Positions 11,081 to 23,709 of a stretch of 64,000 nucleotides of DNA are shown here, one piece after another. The position numbers were made by a program, and so were the translations under genes. The DNA is taken from contig CM031857.1 of the NCBI GenBank assembly GCA_018697195.1, positions 55,979,238 to 56,043,237 on the forward strand, given 5' to 3'. Origin of the DNA: Certhia americana. Lineage: Eukaryota; Chordata; Aves; Passeriformes; Certhiidae. Every line of letters begins with the position of its first letter. Within the stretch, counting starts at the first letter, position 1. The notes below the pieces were generated by a model. The model saw only the letters and a list, made by a program, of their open reading frames with translations. It did no database searches and was not told the origin of the DNA.

Positions 11081-14000
11081 TAAACTCTTTCCAAAACAAA
11101 GTAATAAAGGAGAATTCCCTTTGTCTTGTAGATAGCATTCTCCTTTATATTTCCAATCTGATATTCATACATATGTAACAGTGACTGTTGAAGCTTGTGA
11201 TCTACTGGCTAACCTCAGGTCTTGCATAGCAAGATAAGCCTATTTGGTTCCTACTGAGTGTTTGCTAAGTTAACTGTTTCTGACCTCACCTCTCAAAATT
11301 AATTGCCAGCAGCTCTCAGGTTTTCTCAGTCAGTGATATATATTCTAGGGTGAAATTTGTAAGGCCTAGAAAATTCAAAAATTTTTAACTTAGTTCTTTC
11401 TAATCTATTTTTTCCTATTATGAGCTGAATTTCCATTCCTTTGTCTTCAGTATTCATGTTTTTGGTTCTCTGATCACCACTGAACCTGCAAATAGTTTTC
11501 CTCCTTATGTGTGGCAAACCAACTCTCTTCTCCCTTTTGCTAGTAGTGGTTTCTTACTATTGCACTTAGTGGTTTTCTTAGGAAATTTTCCTACCTTTAC
11601 AGCCCCCTACAAAAGTACGCAGAAATGTTACACAGAGTAGATGAAGGGCTTTGAGAGACAATTTTCATAATATGGGACTTCACAGAGGCACTAGAATTAC
11701 AAGAGCAGTTGAAGGTAGTTACCACAATACTCGACAGGTTGCACACAGATGTTCCTATTCTTACAGTCTCAGAGAAAACCTGACCTGATCTAATTGAAAC
11801 AAGAACCAGCACGAAACAGAATAAAAGAAAACATTTCAGAAGGACTAAGAATCTTGAATGTAAAGGTCAAGTATTAAATCCAGGAGAGGGCTGACTCTGA
11901 AATATAGTATCCTGTTTGTAAAATTGACTGATCTCATGTATTTTGTTTAAAGGAGACTTAATTACTTCATGCAGTTAATGCCATTCTTTAATGGTTTAGG
12001 GCCACTAATTCACTTTAGTTAATCATGCTGTTCTCTATTCCTGTCAGTCCACGAAAACATCCTGAGTGTTGCTTTCTCCATCCAGCTTTTTTACTCTTTG
12101 GAGGTGACAGGAAACAAGGGGAGAAGAGATGATTACAGAGTAACAGGTTAAAGACATAGTTTATTCTGCAATGAGTTCTTATGCCCTTACCCAGTATTCC
12201 TTTCATTTTGCCGTCTTTTTCTTCGAGGGTTGTGTGAGCTGTTCAGCAATGTTTCTGAAATCCTGGCCAAAGTTCTACAGGCAGTTCCTGTCAGGCCCTT
12301 GTGTCTGTCACACATGAGTGAAATCAATCAGACGCCCTATCTGTTCCCAGTGAAGTGTAGATATACAGAGAGATCTGGTTGTTCTCTTGTTCTGGGGCAT
12401 GAAGCATTTTGAACCTCTGATCTTTCTATAATCCCTCCAGGAACATTCCCCTTTAATGCTAGAGGCCTTTGCCTCCAGGTTTTGTAATGGTCACTCCTGC
12501 AATCCTTCCACCATTAATGCATCTTTGATTTTTCCACCTTCATAACTCTGTGTGCAGGTTGAAGTGAGTTGAGATTTCTGTCTAGGAAGTTTGTCTCTGT
12601 CAAGAGCCATACAGTCAGCAGGCAGCTTGCAGTGCCACAAGATGGGCTTTCAGAAAAAAAGTCAGTGTTCAATAGCCAAATGCAATATAGTATTTTAAGG
12701 TCTTAAAGTAGCAAAAAATCTCCACAAGTCAAAGTGGATGTTCTTCATGACAGCACTTTGTTTCTTTGGAGGTGTTTCACTGCATATTCTGAAGATTCAT
12801 TTGACTGCTGACAGTCTCACCACTGAATGCATGATGTGCTTAAGACTGTGGTGCCTAAATCAAAGTAGAGGGTTTTGACTTAGCGGCATGTGGCTCGTTC
12901 AGAGGCTTTTTCTCACGTCCTTAGTTCTCCACTTGTACTCCCCTCTGCAGAATTTCCCCCAAAGTTGAAATCCTTGGTTTATATTTCAGTCTACCAGGTT
13001 TCAGGTGCTCAGTGAGTGTCCATAGGCCTACAGCTAAGCATTTACCTCTGCACAGTGGAGGAGTTCCCTCTGTCCATTTTCCAAGCCAACCAGAAGCTGT
13101 GTAGCACAGTTAGCAAGATGCTGAGTACAAGCTAATAAATTGTCATGATTGGCAGTGTTCATTAGCTCTGACTCAGTCTAGTTGGCCTCAGCACTGCTGG
13201 TGAGTTTATGTAGCTTCCAGTTGTCTCCAGCCCAGAACAGAACAAACACTCAGCTGGCTGGTGTCATCACCCACACCATGCAGGCACCTGATACAGTAGA
13301 GTTTGCACAACATTTAAAGCACCACAGAGCCCTGGAAACAAAGTACTCCATGAGCAGAGAAGAAGCCTCCTTCAATGGATTAATGTCCCATGTGCCTGTA
13401 AGTCCTGCCTTAGTTTCCCGGCTCGCTCTCATGTCCCTGCGTGCAAGGGGCAGCCCAAGCAGTGCAGACGTGTCGGTGCCAGCTGGCAGGGCTGCCCACA
13501 CCTGCCCAGTGCTGCTCCCAGCCACAGCTCATGCTGGCTGCTCTGCCTGCCTCCCTCTCCATGGGCAGCAATTGGCGTGCAGCTTCACCGTCTGGCTGCT
13601 GGTTTTCATTAAACTTACAGTAATGAAATTACCTCTCGTGACTTCTCTCCAACTTTTATGCTGGCTCAAGAGTGGGTTCAGATTTGCTACTGCCCCTGTT
13701 CTGCCAGGAAAGGTGTAATAGACAGACAGGCAGAGGTGCAGTTAAAAATAACCAGGTGAGTGAGAATCAGACTTGCTCTTTGCGCTTAGGCTGCATTTTT
13801 ATATTATTTCGATACTGTATTACACAGATCTGATCTGGGAGCATACTGCCTTCCAGCTCTCATTTCCACACTCATCACCAGAGGCTGCCCTCCCTTTGGC
13901 AGAGCTTAAAGGCTCAGCAGATTCTTTGTAAGTGGGAATTGAGAAATGATTCATGTTAAGAGAACCACTTTTTAAAAGATTTTTTTTAATGACCCTAGTA

Positions 14001-15880
14001 TGGTTTTGGGTAAGGCCAGGCAAATAATTTGAAATTGAGGCAGTGGGGGGGATGTGGTGGAGGGGGGAATGGGTCAAAATCAAGGCCCTGTACTACACAC
14101 CAACATTGAGAACTTTATATCCCTCAGTGCAGTGCTGTTACCAGAGGCAAATATCTGCTTCTTAGTCTTCTTATTTCTTTGTGTTTTATCTCCCCAGTTT
14201 GGTAGCTTATAGGAGCCGGTCCCAGGAGAGAAAAGAAAAATAAATAAAGTGAATTTGTAAACTGATGGAAAGGTTATGAGAAAATCGAAAATTTTGCCTG
14301 TTCTTGAAGTCTTTATGTTCTTCAGTATTTGGGGTGTCTTAGCTCTCATGACTACATGATCTTCCAGTACTTTGTTGTTCATATTCCTTGTTCAGTATGG
14401 GAGATACTGAAGACCAAAAATTTTCACTTTAGGTCTTCCAAGAGGTGAGATAAAGAACAAAAAAGTTTGATCTCAATGAGATTTTACTGTGTTATGGTCT
14501 GGAGCTGAGTCAATTACTTTGGGTATCATTAGTACGACAGATATTCAAGGCCACTTTGGCTTTGCTGTAGAAAATGACAGGTATAAGGAGGAACATAAGT
14601 CCCATTCATGGGGACTTGCCTTCGTGTTTGTTTTGTTATCCTTCAAGGAAAGAGTTGACTGATGTCACTGAAGCATTTTGCTCTGGGGATTATTACTAGT
14701 TTTTTAATCAAGAAAATCTGAGTAATTTGACTATGTTGCCAGCTCTTCTCTGGTCCCCACTCCAGCTGAGACAGGTTATAGATTGGACAAGATTTGAAAC
14801 GACGTTCCTTTTCAAAGCATTGTTTGGTGAAGAAGCAAAGAGCCGTTACCGCTTTAAGAGAATCTGTCACCTTGTCCTCTGGAAGAAAGGCAACAACAAT
14901 CTTTTCCAATAATGCACCCGTTATCTCCCTCCTGGAATTTATCAGGCAAGAAACATATTGATCCAATTTACAGGTTGCAGCCTGTAGTTCTCTAAACATG
15001 TCCAAACCCCTGGCACATGATGATGGCCAGAACTTAGTTAAATTTAGTTTGCAGACATATACCTACCCCCCCTGCTTTATCCCTTGTGGATTGATGTTCT
15101 TTTTACAATCCAAGCAACCTAAAGTAGAAGAAAATTCCTTCGTTTAAACTCATTAATTTTAACTCTGGTCTTTAGGAAATTCTCTTACAGTGTTTCTCTC
15201 CATGATTTCTCACTAGCTGTGAATTTGGAGCAAAAAAATAGTGCATGGAAATTATTATATCCAAGCAAAATATGCTTAATTGGAGTTGAAAAAAAATCTA
15301 GAAACTTTTTTTTCTATTTATTATTTATAAATTGTTGTCATTTCTTAATGGAGACAGTATTTTGTTTACGTAGAACTGGCATTTCACTTTCAATCTCTGG
15401 GCCTGTTATTTAGGATTGCTTTTTAAAATAACAGACACGTTATACTTCTAAGAAAACCCTGTTGTAATGATTCACTGTGCGTTACCCATCATTATCAAAC
15501 AAAAATGAATGTGAAATCATTCATTTTCTGATCGATTTGGAGTGTGATAGATAAATCTTCCTTGTTTGTTAGAAACCACTTACAGAGGCTACTATGGCAA
15601 CAAAATTAATGACAAAGAAGGAAGCTGTTAATTAATTGTTCAGGCTGACTAGAATAAGAAAATCCTGAATCTTTGCTGAATCCATTTACTACCATCCCAA
15701 TCACTCTTGGCTATTTATTTGAAGAGCTAGTCCGTCCTTTTACTGTACTGGAACAAGAAAGACTTTTATGATAATAGAATTGAAAGGGCACACGGACTTC
15801 ATTAGCCTTCCCCTGTGATCCTGTTGGATGTGATCGCTGAAGTTTGGGTCATGCTCACAATGATCCCCTCAGCTGCTGAT
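11081..15880. other. Unique non-coding stretch
   Basis: No gene is recognised. The longest open frame in the window (13182-13718, + strand, 178 codons) lies here. It has no signal peptide, recognisable domain or repeat, is overlapped by a 91-codon frame on the other strand, and coincides with a local rise in GC (about 13400-13580) that lowers stop-codon frequency, so I do not call it a gene. A G-rich tract sits at 14045-14070. A block at 15450-15660, rich in homeodomain-like ATTA/TAAT sites, is a candidate conserved element. Confidence 0.55.
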
Positions 15881-15894
15881 AATTTGATGAATAA

Positions 15895-15965
15895 AGCTGA
15901 TAATGCCTTTAGGCCACTAAGGACATAAACAAATAGGAGTAGTCCCTGCCTTGAGAGGTTTACAG
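15895..15965. repeat. Possible remnant of a very old amniote repeat
   Basis: The segment AGTAGTCCCTGCCTTGAGAG followed by GTTTACAGTCCAC resembles a phrase common in ancient dispersed repeats of amniotes (a run of the kind 'gtccctgccctcaaggagcttacagtcta'). The match is short and from memory, so the family is left unnamed. It could be chance. Confidence 0.35.
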
Positions 15966-18900
15966 TCCACAAAGCTGATGCGTGCCCATGAAAAAGCAAA
16001 GGGATGCTGGCAAAAAGGGTGTTTCCAATTGATTTTTTAAATTGTCCTGGGATGCTACCAGAGAAATTATGTTGATGTGTGTTAGTAGACATGAGATCAG
16101 TTGAAGAATACGTGATTTAACCAGGAAGAGAGGAAGACCTCTTGGGATGCCTATAAGCAGTTAAGTATATGAACTACAGCAGTTTCCTTACTACTAGAGT
16201 TTGCGTAGTATGCTTTGTAAAGCAGGTTTAATATGTTTTCTACAACAGGGGGATCAGCCAACAAACTGATTCAAGGCGTAACTTACAGAGAGGCTGATCC
16301 ATTTTTCTTTCCAGAAAAAAATTATTTTGAGAAAATAAATGTATCTTTATAGAGAGTTCAGAGCATTAAAAGTTTAGCTCCTGTCCATTTTTGTATTTAT
16401 TTAACTGAAAGAGCCAGTCATGTGATGGAAATGCAGATGGCCAGAACCCTGTAAGGTCTATTGCCCTATGGCCAAAACTCTGCTTTTCCGGAGAATTTTG
16501 ATAGATGGATAAGGTGTCTGCTGTTTGAAGTGGGGTGAGGCGATACCATGTAGCAACAGGATGGTCCTTCTCCCTTCCTGTTTGTCATCGTTTACTTTCT
16601 TGTCAGCTTTCCAGACATATGACAATTGACCTTCTAAAGTATCACATCTATGGAATTAGCAGCTTATGAAATATGAACTGGAGAACCAAAGAGTACCCAC
16701 TTTGAATTCACAATGAAATTCTTTCAACAGATGATTCTTCTTCACAAAGGCAACAATTTTGCCTTCAAATAAATTATGAACAAGCTTCCAAGGCTTTGAC
16801 AGGAATCAAAAGTAGTGATTTACCAACTGAGAAGCATTTGCTTTTCTGTAATATTCCTTTAATAAAGAGCTAAAACCAGATTACCGAAACAAAAGAATAA
16901 ACACAAATGCTGCTTTCAACAGTATATTGCATTTTTCTCCTGGTGGAAGACAAGAGGTTGTTACCCTAGTGGCTCTTTCCCTATTAGGTTACGTAATTTC
17001 TCCATTAGATTGAAAGGTTACACTATAAAACAAAAGTACTGTGAGTTGGCATTTCCAAAAAAAGGTGCTGGTGGCTGCTCACAAGCAGTGCAGAAGTCTG
17101 CTCCATAGCAACATGTAGGTTTGCAACACTGTGAGCTTTACCTTCTTCTCGCTGCCATATATGTGTACACCTATATATACATATGTGTGTGTAGGAGGAC
17201 TACCTACTGTGCAGGACATGATCATGGTCCCCCAGTTGTTTCTTAGGGACCAAAACTCTTAATTTATTTCACATGGCTGAGAGGGCTTTGTGGGTACATG
17301 TGCTGATGGCTGTATTGGGTAAGCAGTGATGTGCAACGTCTGCTGAGAGGAGATATTCCCTTACTTGGAAGTAGCCATTAGAATATTTCTTCCCTTCTCA
17401 CATTCTAATATTTGCAAATCTTAGCTGATTCTTTGCTAGCTAAGGAGGGGAAGAGGAAAAAGCCTCAGTGCAAATAACAGCAAGGGGATTCCTTTTCAGT
17501 CAATAAAGAAGATATCAAAGGCCATCCTGTTTTCTAGATGCTCTTCTGTTTCTGCCACCTGTGATATCTACACCAAACATGGTGCCATCAGTCAGCTACG
17601 GTGTGGTGGATTCATGCATATTTACCAATTTGCAAATTATGCGTGGAGAGCTCTTCGCATAGCTGTTTCTTTGTCTTTCTGCTTTTCTTCCTTCACTAAT
17701 GATTTAAAATGTTTACATGCCTAGCATCAGAGGCTGTATTCTGTGCTTGCCATTTGCCTTTGTACACCAATTAGGTCTTTGTAATTTAAATGATGTTTTA
17801 TTTGTTGATTTGGAAACATCCTTGTTGGTAGAATGAGGTTTTCTTCATCCTGCAACTGTTCTTTGATATAATGATTTATTAAGGTACTAGGAGAAATATT
17901 GATCCTGCTAATAGCTTCTGCTTTGCCACAGAATGCCTTACATTTTACTCACTGAAAGGGCCATATTCCTTTCCTCATCATCTGATTGACCATAAATGCT
18001 TTGGCCTTTCCCCAGCAATTATCACACTTAGCAAAGCAGTGGGTAAAAGTCAAGTATTTATAGACTAATTAGAGAATTCAGGATGTCCAAAAGTATACTT
18101 TACATAGCACAAAGAGTTAGAGGACAGCACTTTGGAATTAGGGAGTGGGTCCATACCGCTCAGAAACAGATTAGCAAATTCAGAGGAGTTACGTATTTAA
18201 TTCTGATTAGGACAGTCTTTCTGGGAATTGCTAGGTGAAGTTATGTGCCGGGCCTGTGATTCATTAATGACATTTATGCTTACATTACATTGGTATTTTC
18301 CACGGTATTCCCTGTCATCTATTCTAACCTCCTCTTCCTTGAGAAAGCTTTCTAATGTTAATGCCTGCAAGGTGGTAGGGAAGGCATCAATTCTGTAATC
18401 CATCTGGAGCTGATTCCTTTTGTAGTTTTTATTAACGATCTAGGACAATGCATTAGTTCTGTAGTAACTACAAATGCTGAAAGGGAATAGGGGACAGCTC
18501 CATGGAAAATATGGACAAGCCTTTTAAGGCTTCAGCAAAATGAAGCCAAATGGAGGTGGAGGTGACTTGATCAACTGTGGATTGGTGTCTCCATTAGGCT
18601 GCTTAAAGTTGCAGGTATAGCACTATGAAAAACAGTTTCCTATATTTAATCTTATTGGGCCATTCTGTTTTATCCCATTTTTCCCTGTTGGGGCATCTGT
18701 AGACTTGTGTTGCAAACTTACAACAGTTAGTGAAAACACATTAGTAGAGGCATGTTAATTTTTATGCTTCACAGTTAGAACTAATTTCTGGCTATTTCAG
18801 GATCAGGAAGACTTTGCCTGTGGGGGAAGATTATGAGAAATTGGTTTTTTTGTAGTCCTTTAAAAAATTTCCTCCAGTGAAGACTGCTGAAAACAGAACA

Positions 18901-20134
18901 CAAAGCAAGTTTTGCTTCTGTTCGTAAATGTCACTTGCTCCTGTGCAATTACATACTCCTGAAACTCTGGCCAGAAAGCACAGAGTAGAAGAGTATTGTT
19001 GCCTTGCATTAAGACCTGTATCTTGAAATATGCGTGTATTAGTCTGTTCAAGATTTGGTTTTAGTTAACATTTGCTACTTGTGTTTTATAACACGAAGTG
19101 TGAGCACTGTTGCTAGTAAAGCTGTCACGTAGGTGAGGGGACTTTTGTCACCTACAAGAGAGCTAGTCACCCTGCATAGCCAGTGGAGATAAACAGGCAT
19201 TTCTATGACAAGAATCATCTCAGCTTTATATAGACAGGCAAAATAAATCAGATTCATCACACCCTAGAAGTGTTTCTCTCTGCTAACAGTGAAGGGAGCT
19301 GTGAGTGACTAGTTCAGAGGGAGGTGTCCGCAGATCACTGTGATGAACCCGTACTGGTGTGATATGTGGGATGAGTTACCCCCTGTGAGTCCCCACCGGA
19401 AAGAATATGTTGTTTAGAAAGTCTGGATAGCATGCTCAAACTCAATCCCAATTTCTAAGACTATCTAAATCAGCTGAGTTCTATCGTACAGGTCCAGCCA
19501 AATTGCTGCTGGTCTGGTTCTAATTTGCATGTAGGAGGAGGGTCTTTCACAGATGTAGATTCATACAGCTCCTTTACTGCCAGCAGAGCTCTGCTGATTG
19601 CACTGGCACAGGACCTGATTGGCAGAAAGGGAGTTCTACACCTGAAGTACAGGAGCAGTCAGGGGGTGAGATTTTATCTTCCTTTAAGCAGGATAATGTG
19701 ATCTATGGCTGGGCCTTGTTCCAATCACAGTAACTGGCTGTAACAGTGGTGGGGGGACAAGGGGAAGAGGGATCCCCTTTGTAGTAAGTGTGAGGGAATA
19801 GGTTGTATCCAGATGCTGTATTTAAATCACCATGGCCCATACGGAGGGAATGGAAAGGATCCCAGCCCGTGACCATCATTGTCAATAGATGCCCTTAAGT
19901 AATTTCTCTACAGCAACATATCTTCATCTCTGAATGTTAATTAATAATTGATCTTGTTATGTATGTAGAGGACTCCCTATAATTCAATTCTCTATATTTA
20001 TGTCTCATAAATGAATCTGCCTTGTCAGATTTTATGGTGAAATAGTAGATCCAAAAATTAACATAATGTAACAACCAAATCACATATATAGCCTTGATCT
20101 GCAAACTCTTTTGCCCATGAATAATTTTAGTTAT
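15966..20134. other. Unique non-coding stretch
   Basis: No gene or confident repeat is recognised in this AT-rich stretch. Open frames are all under 70 codons. It contains a short alternating TATA/TGTG tract at 17156-17193. The segment near 19500-19650 may contain a decayed old repeat, but I could not fix its family. Confidence 0.5.
17156..17193. repeat. Alternating purine-pyrimidine AT/GT tract
   Basis: An irregular run of CATATATGTGTACAC, CTATATATACATATG and TGTGTGTG. It is a degenerate dinucleotide repeat, visible directly. Confidence 0.7.
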
Positions 20135-20190
20135 TACAACTGAACTCACTGGGACTTATATATGCTTTTGCAGGATAAGAGCCACAATGT
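20135..20190. repeat. Possible old sauropsid repeat remnant
   Basis: The run ACTGAACTCACTGGGACTTA, followed by GCTTTTGCAGGATAAGAGCC, resembles a phrase frequent in ancient dispersed repeats of turtles, crocodilians and birds (roughly 'attgaagtcaatgggacttac ... gctttgcaggatcagggcc'). The family is not named because recall is the only support. Confidence 0.45.
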
Positions 20191-20387
20191 TTATTAAATT
20201 AATTTCTTTCACACACTACACATTTTCAAATGAAACTAATTTATCTGTCATGTATCTAGGCATTTTTCAGCATATATTATGTAATTAATTTTTTAAAGTG
20301 TGGTTCTAATGAATCAGAGGCCTAATATTTAAAGTGGATATTTAGATAAAACTGAATCTGAGTTCATGTTATGAAAGAGAATATTGC

Positions 20388-20560
20388 TTTGTGTATGTGT
20401 ATGTCTTAATATGTATTATGCTGTTTAACACATTATATATGTATGCATTTATAAATATCTATGCATAGCTGCACATGTACAGATAGATATGCATGCAGAG
20501 GTGCATGTAAGACTGGCTGACTCCTTACATATATCTGTATTTATATTTATATAGCTGTGC
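20388..20560. repeat. TA/TG-rich low-complexity DNA
   Basis: An irregular mixture of TATG, ATAT and GTAT motifs (TGTGTATGTGTATG at the left edge, then ATATGTATGC, AGATAGATATGC and TATATTTATATAG). It is a decayed microsatellite rather than a clean tandem array. Confidence 0.6.
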
Positions 20561-21595
20561 AGGTTCTGTATGTTTGAAAATACAGACAGCTTCTTTACTT
20601 ACTAAATATATGCACACCTAGGTATACTCATGCTAGTCTGACTCAGACCTCTCTATCTCCACTTTCAAGTAAACAATCTTATTCTATTTCTGGAGTTTAA
20701 AACAAGCACTCCCCTTTGTGAGGACTGGTGGCTTTGTGATTCTGTAAAGAAGGAAACTCATAACATTCAGTTCTCATGCTCATCCGGAGCTTCAGTGTGG
20801 ACAAATGTCATCTGCTTTGTGTCGGTGTGTTGTGAAGCTGAAGAAATGTTGCACCTTATAATGACACTGTGCTTATATATGGCTTTGCTGAAAAGGGGGA
20901 ATGAACGGAAGGAAAGAACCTTGCCCGTAGTCTGTAAATTAGAAAATATGAAATAGAAGGTTATCCAATGTTTTTGTGTTTAAATAAAACAATAAGGAAT
21001 ATTTAAATGCAAGAATAAGGAAATATACTGAGCTAATTCTGAGTATGTTGCTTGATGATATACAAATAATCATTCAGATTGCAGTGTTTGAAATGAGTGT
21101 GGTTTATGATCTAATGTCTAAAGAACATTAACTGACATCTGCTAGTTTCTGGAAACAGTGCTGAAAAAAACCCCAAATATAAACTACTTCAGTTAAATTG
21201 CCCTTTTTATGCACTGTAAGTAATGGGGAGAGAACCGTAGGGAAGTCTGGAGGTGATGCTCACATTTGGGTATAACGAGTTTATTCTCCGCCATTCAGAA
21301 TTGACATGGAGAGATTACTTCATTTCCCTTATAAGCGAAAAAATGGTTGTTTTTCTTTGCTTACTTCTTTTATTTTAAATGGACTCAGGCAGCCATGAAG
21401 GCTTTTAGACAGGAAATTTGGCCCATGGGGCTGGCAGCACTGACTTTAATGCATTGTTGACTGACCTTAATCCCTGATAGTGTAGATCTCGGGGTGCTCA
21501 GCATTCCCACATGGAGCTGCTTTCTCATAGCTGTGCTCATGTGGTGGTGTTCCTCAACACACAAGATGCCCTGCTCACATTGGTGCAAGGTGGGT

Positions 21596-21635
21596 GCTGG
21601 GTGCCAATAAAGCTTGCTGGGTGCCAATAAAGCTT
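21596..21635 (+). repeat. Perfect 20-bp tandem duplication containing AATAAA
   Basis: The unit GCTGGGTGCCAATAAAGCTT occurs twice without mismatch or gap (21596-21615, 21616-21635). Each copy holds the polyadenylation hexamer AATAAA. Identity of the copies suggests a recent local duplication. There is no gene just upstream that would need a poly(A) site. Confidence 0.9.
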
Positions 21636-22161
21636 GGTTGTCCTGTTTGGATAGTGTAGGAATAGGAGTTAAGATAAATCGGATGAGTACCACTGTGCTT
21701 ATAGTTTGAGCTCATAATATATAAACGTCCCATCTTCCAAACTTCTGCTCATAAAGTATCTTTATATTCAGAAGCTTTTCCAATGAACTTGTCAGGCTGT
21801 GTGCAAGAGGAGGGCTTTTTAGAATTGGATCCCTTAACAAAGATGAGGTAAAAGTGCATCAATGTGCATTAGGGATGAAATTTTCAAAACAAGAGCATCC
21901 TGTTGAGCTCTGTTTTGCCATTGTTAGCTTATATGTTCCTTCTTCTGTGTGAAATGCATTACAAACATCTCTACCAGAGGCCTTTTATTTTAGGGTTAAT
22001 CTGAATTTAAGGTCAGCCACTTAAAAAAGAGATTTAACAAAGGTGATGAAATTATGCTAAATGAGGTTTTTTAATTACCTTTATTTTTTGAAAGGAAACT
22101 ACCTGGAAGGTGACACATTGTTGTAGTTTCAAACAGGTATCATTATGGAAAATTCAGCAAA

Positions 22162-22188
22162 CAAATGTCTACAGGCAAATGTCTACAG
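22162..22188 (+). repeat. Short tandem duplication
   Basis: CAAATGTCTACAG is present twice, the second copy preceded by G (22162-22174 and 22176-22188). This is slippage-type duplication in otherwise unique sequence. Confidence 0.85.
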
Positions 22189-23692
22189 ACACGGTATGAT
22201 CTGTGCACAGCGTAACTCCCCAGTAAATGAAAGCAGTTTGGGTAGCTGGTTCTTTGGTGAAACAGAAAAATGTTTTGTCTTTTCTTTACTAGGGGAAGGA
22301 ACATACTTTGGGCTGGTAACACAGCAGCCAGTGCACATCTGATTCTCACTGTAACTTTCTCTAAGGAGGTTTATTTATGTCCCAGCTCTCTGCATGATCA
22401 CCAGTCATTAAATACTGTCATTCAGGAGTATGTGTGCTTAGGGCTTTTGCAGAGATGCTGATAACATATAAACAGGAGTTAGTGGAGCTCAGCAGCATTT
22501 GGTTGCATTTTTCAGTTCAATATTTTGACATGTGGTTCTTTGTAGGGGGTTTAACCTGGTCTACTCCAGTCCTGTAAAATGAGGCCAAACAATTTTTGTC
22601 TACAAAACAGACTTAACCCAGGCATTAATTTATTGGTGTTTGGGAGCTCCTTGTAATGACACCGGAGAATGCTGAAAACACTCTAAACTATACCAATATA
22701 TATTTAAAAGAGAAACTATTTTCAAAACCTTTATTGAAAGTTTAAGAGGAAGAATATAGAAAAAAAGCTATGTTTTAATTTTATTAAGCTAAACTTGAAA
22801 TACATCAGCCTTCTGAGCAATACGTTTCCCTTTGGTTATAACAGAAGATGCTCCTGTGTACATCAGGCTGAGCACAGGTGTCATTTTCTCTTAGGTAACC
22901 GAGAAATATGCTTTCTCTTCCCTGTGATTCAGGATTCTGCAATCCAAGGAGAAAAAGGGTTTCAGAAAGAGAAATGACAGTTCCTTTAAGTTTATATCAA
23001 CATTATCACACAACTGAAAAGGTCAGGAACTTTGAGATTGTCTGTAATGATACAGACTGTAATACTGAGTCAGGTGAGCTAACGAGCCTATAGAAGGCAG
23101 TGGATTTGTGCTGACATAGCATAGACAGCCTTGGAGCTATATATTTAGCCATTCTTGGCTAATTAATACTCTAAAATTTCATTTTTATGTATCTTTGGAC
23201 ATGTACTGCTGGGGAAATGTCAAGTTGAGCATGGAGGGAGACTGGTTTCACCCCTGTGATTTGAAAAGAAGGGTAGGAGCTGAGCTTCTCTGCTCAACTG
23301 CTTTAGGTGGACAGGCAGGGCTAGCTAGACATACCCAGACCATATACCTGGACCAACTTTTGTCTTCATAAATCTCTTGTTCTTCCAGAAGAGCTGGCTT
23401 TTTAATTGGTCATTGTCAGGTAGCATACCTGAAGAGGATCAGATGAATTTCTCTGTTAGGGAATCACAGAGCTATGTGCTGTGAATTTTAATGTGGAAAA
23501 TTCACTGTGCAGGAACCAAAGAAAAAAAGTTCTAAATTGAAAAATCTTCTAACCTGATATAAATAATCTTTGTTGCCAGTCACTGCACTATATCATGGAT
23601 CAAAGTTGGTTTTTTTCTAACAAACATTTGGGTAAGCTGCTTAGAATATGTAGATGGCATTGGAAATCACTCCTGAGTGGTTTGTTGGGTTG

Positions 23693-23709
23693 TTTTTTTT
23701 TTTTTTTTT
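23693..23709. repeat. Poly(T) run of 17
   Basis: A homopolymer in unique sequence. No retrocopy or SINE body is recognisable on the strand where it would be a poly(A) tail. Confidence 0.85.

Noticed and set aside
13182..13718. 178-codon open frame as a protein-coding gene
   Set aside because: No domain, signal peptide or repeat; overlapped by an antisense frame; explained by local GC enrichment; no splice or promoter context.
14045..14070. G-quadruplex motif on the + strand
   Set aside because: The middle loop between the two long G runs is about 10 bases with only GG doublets, so the motif is marginal compared with 1655 and 31365.
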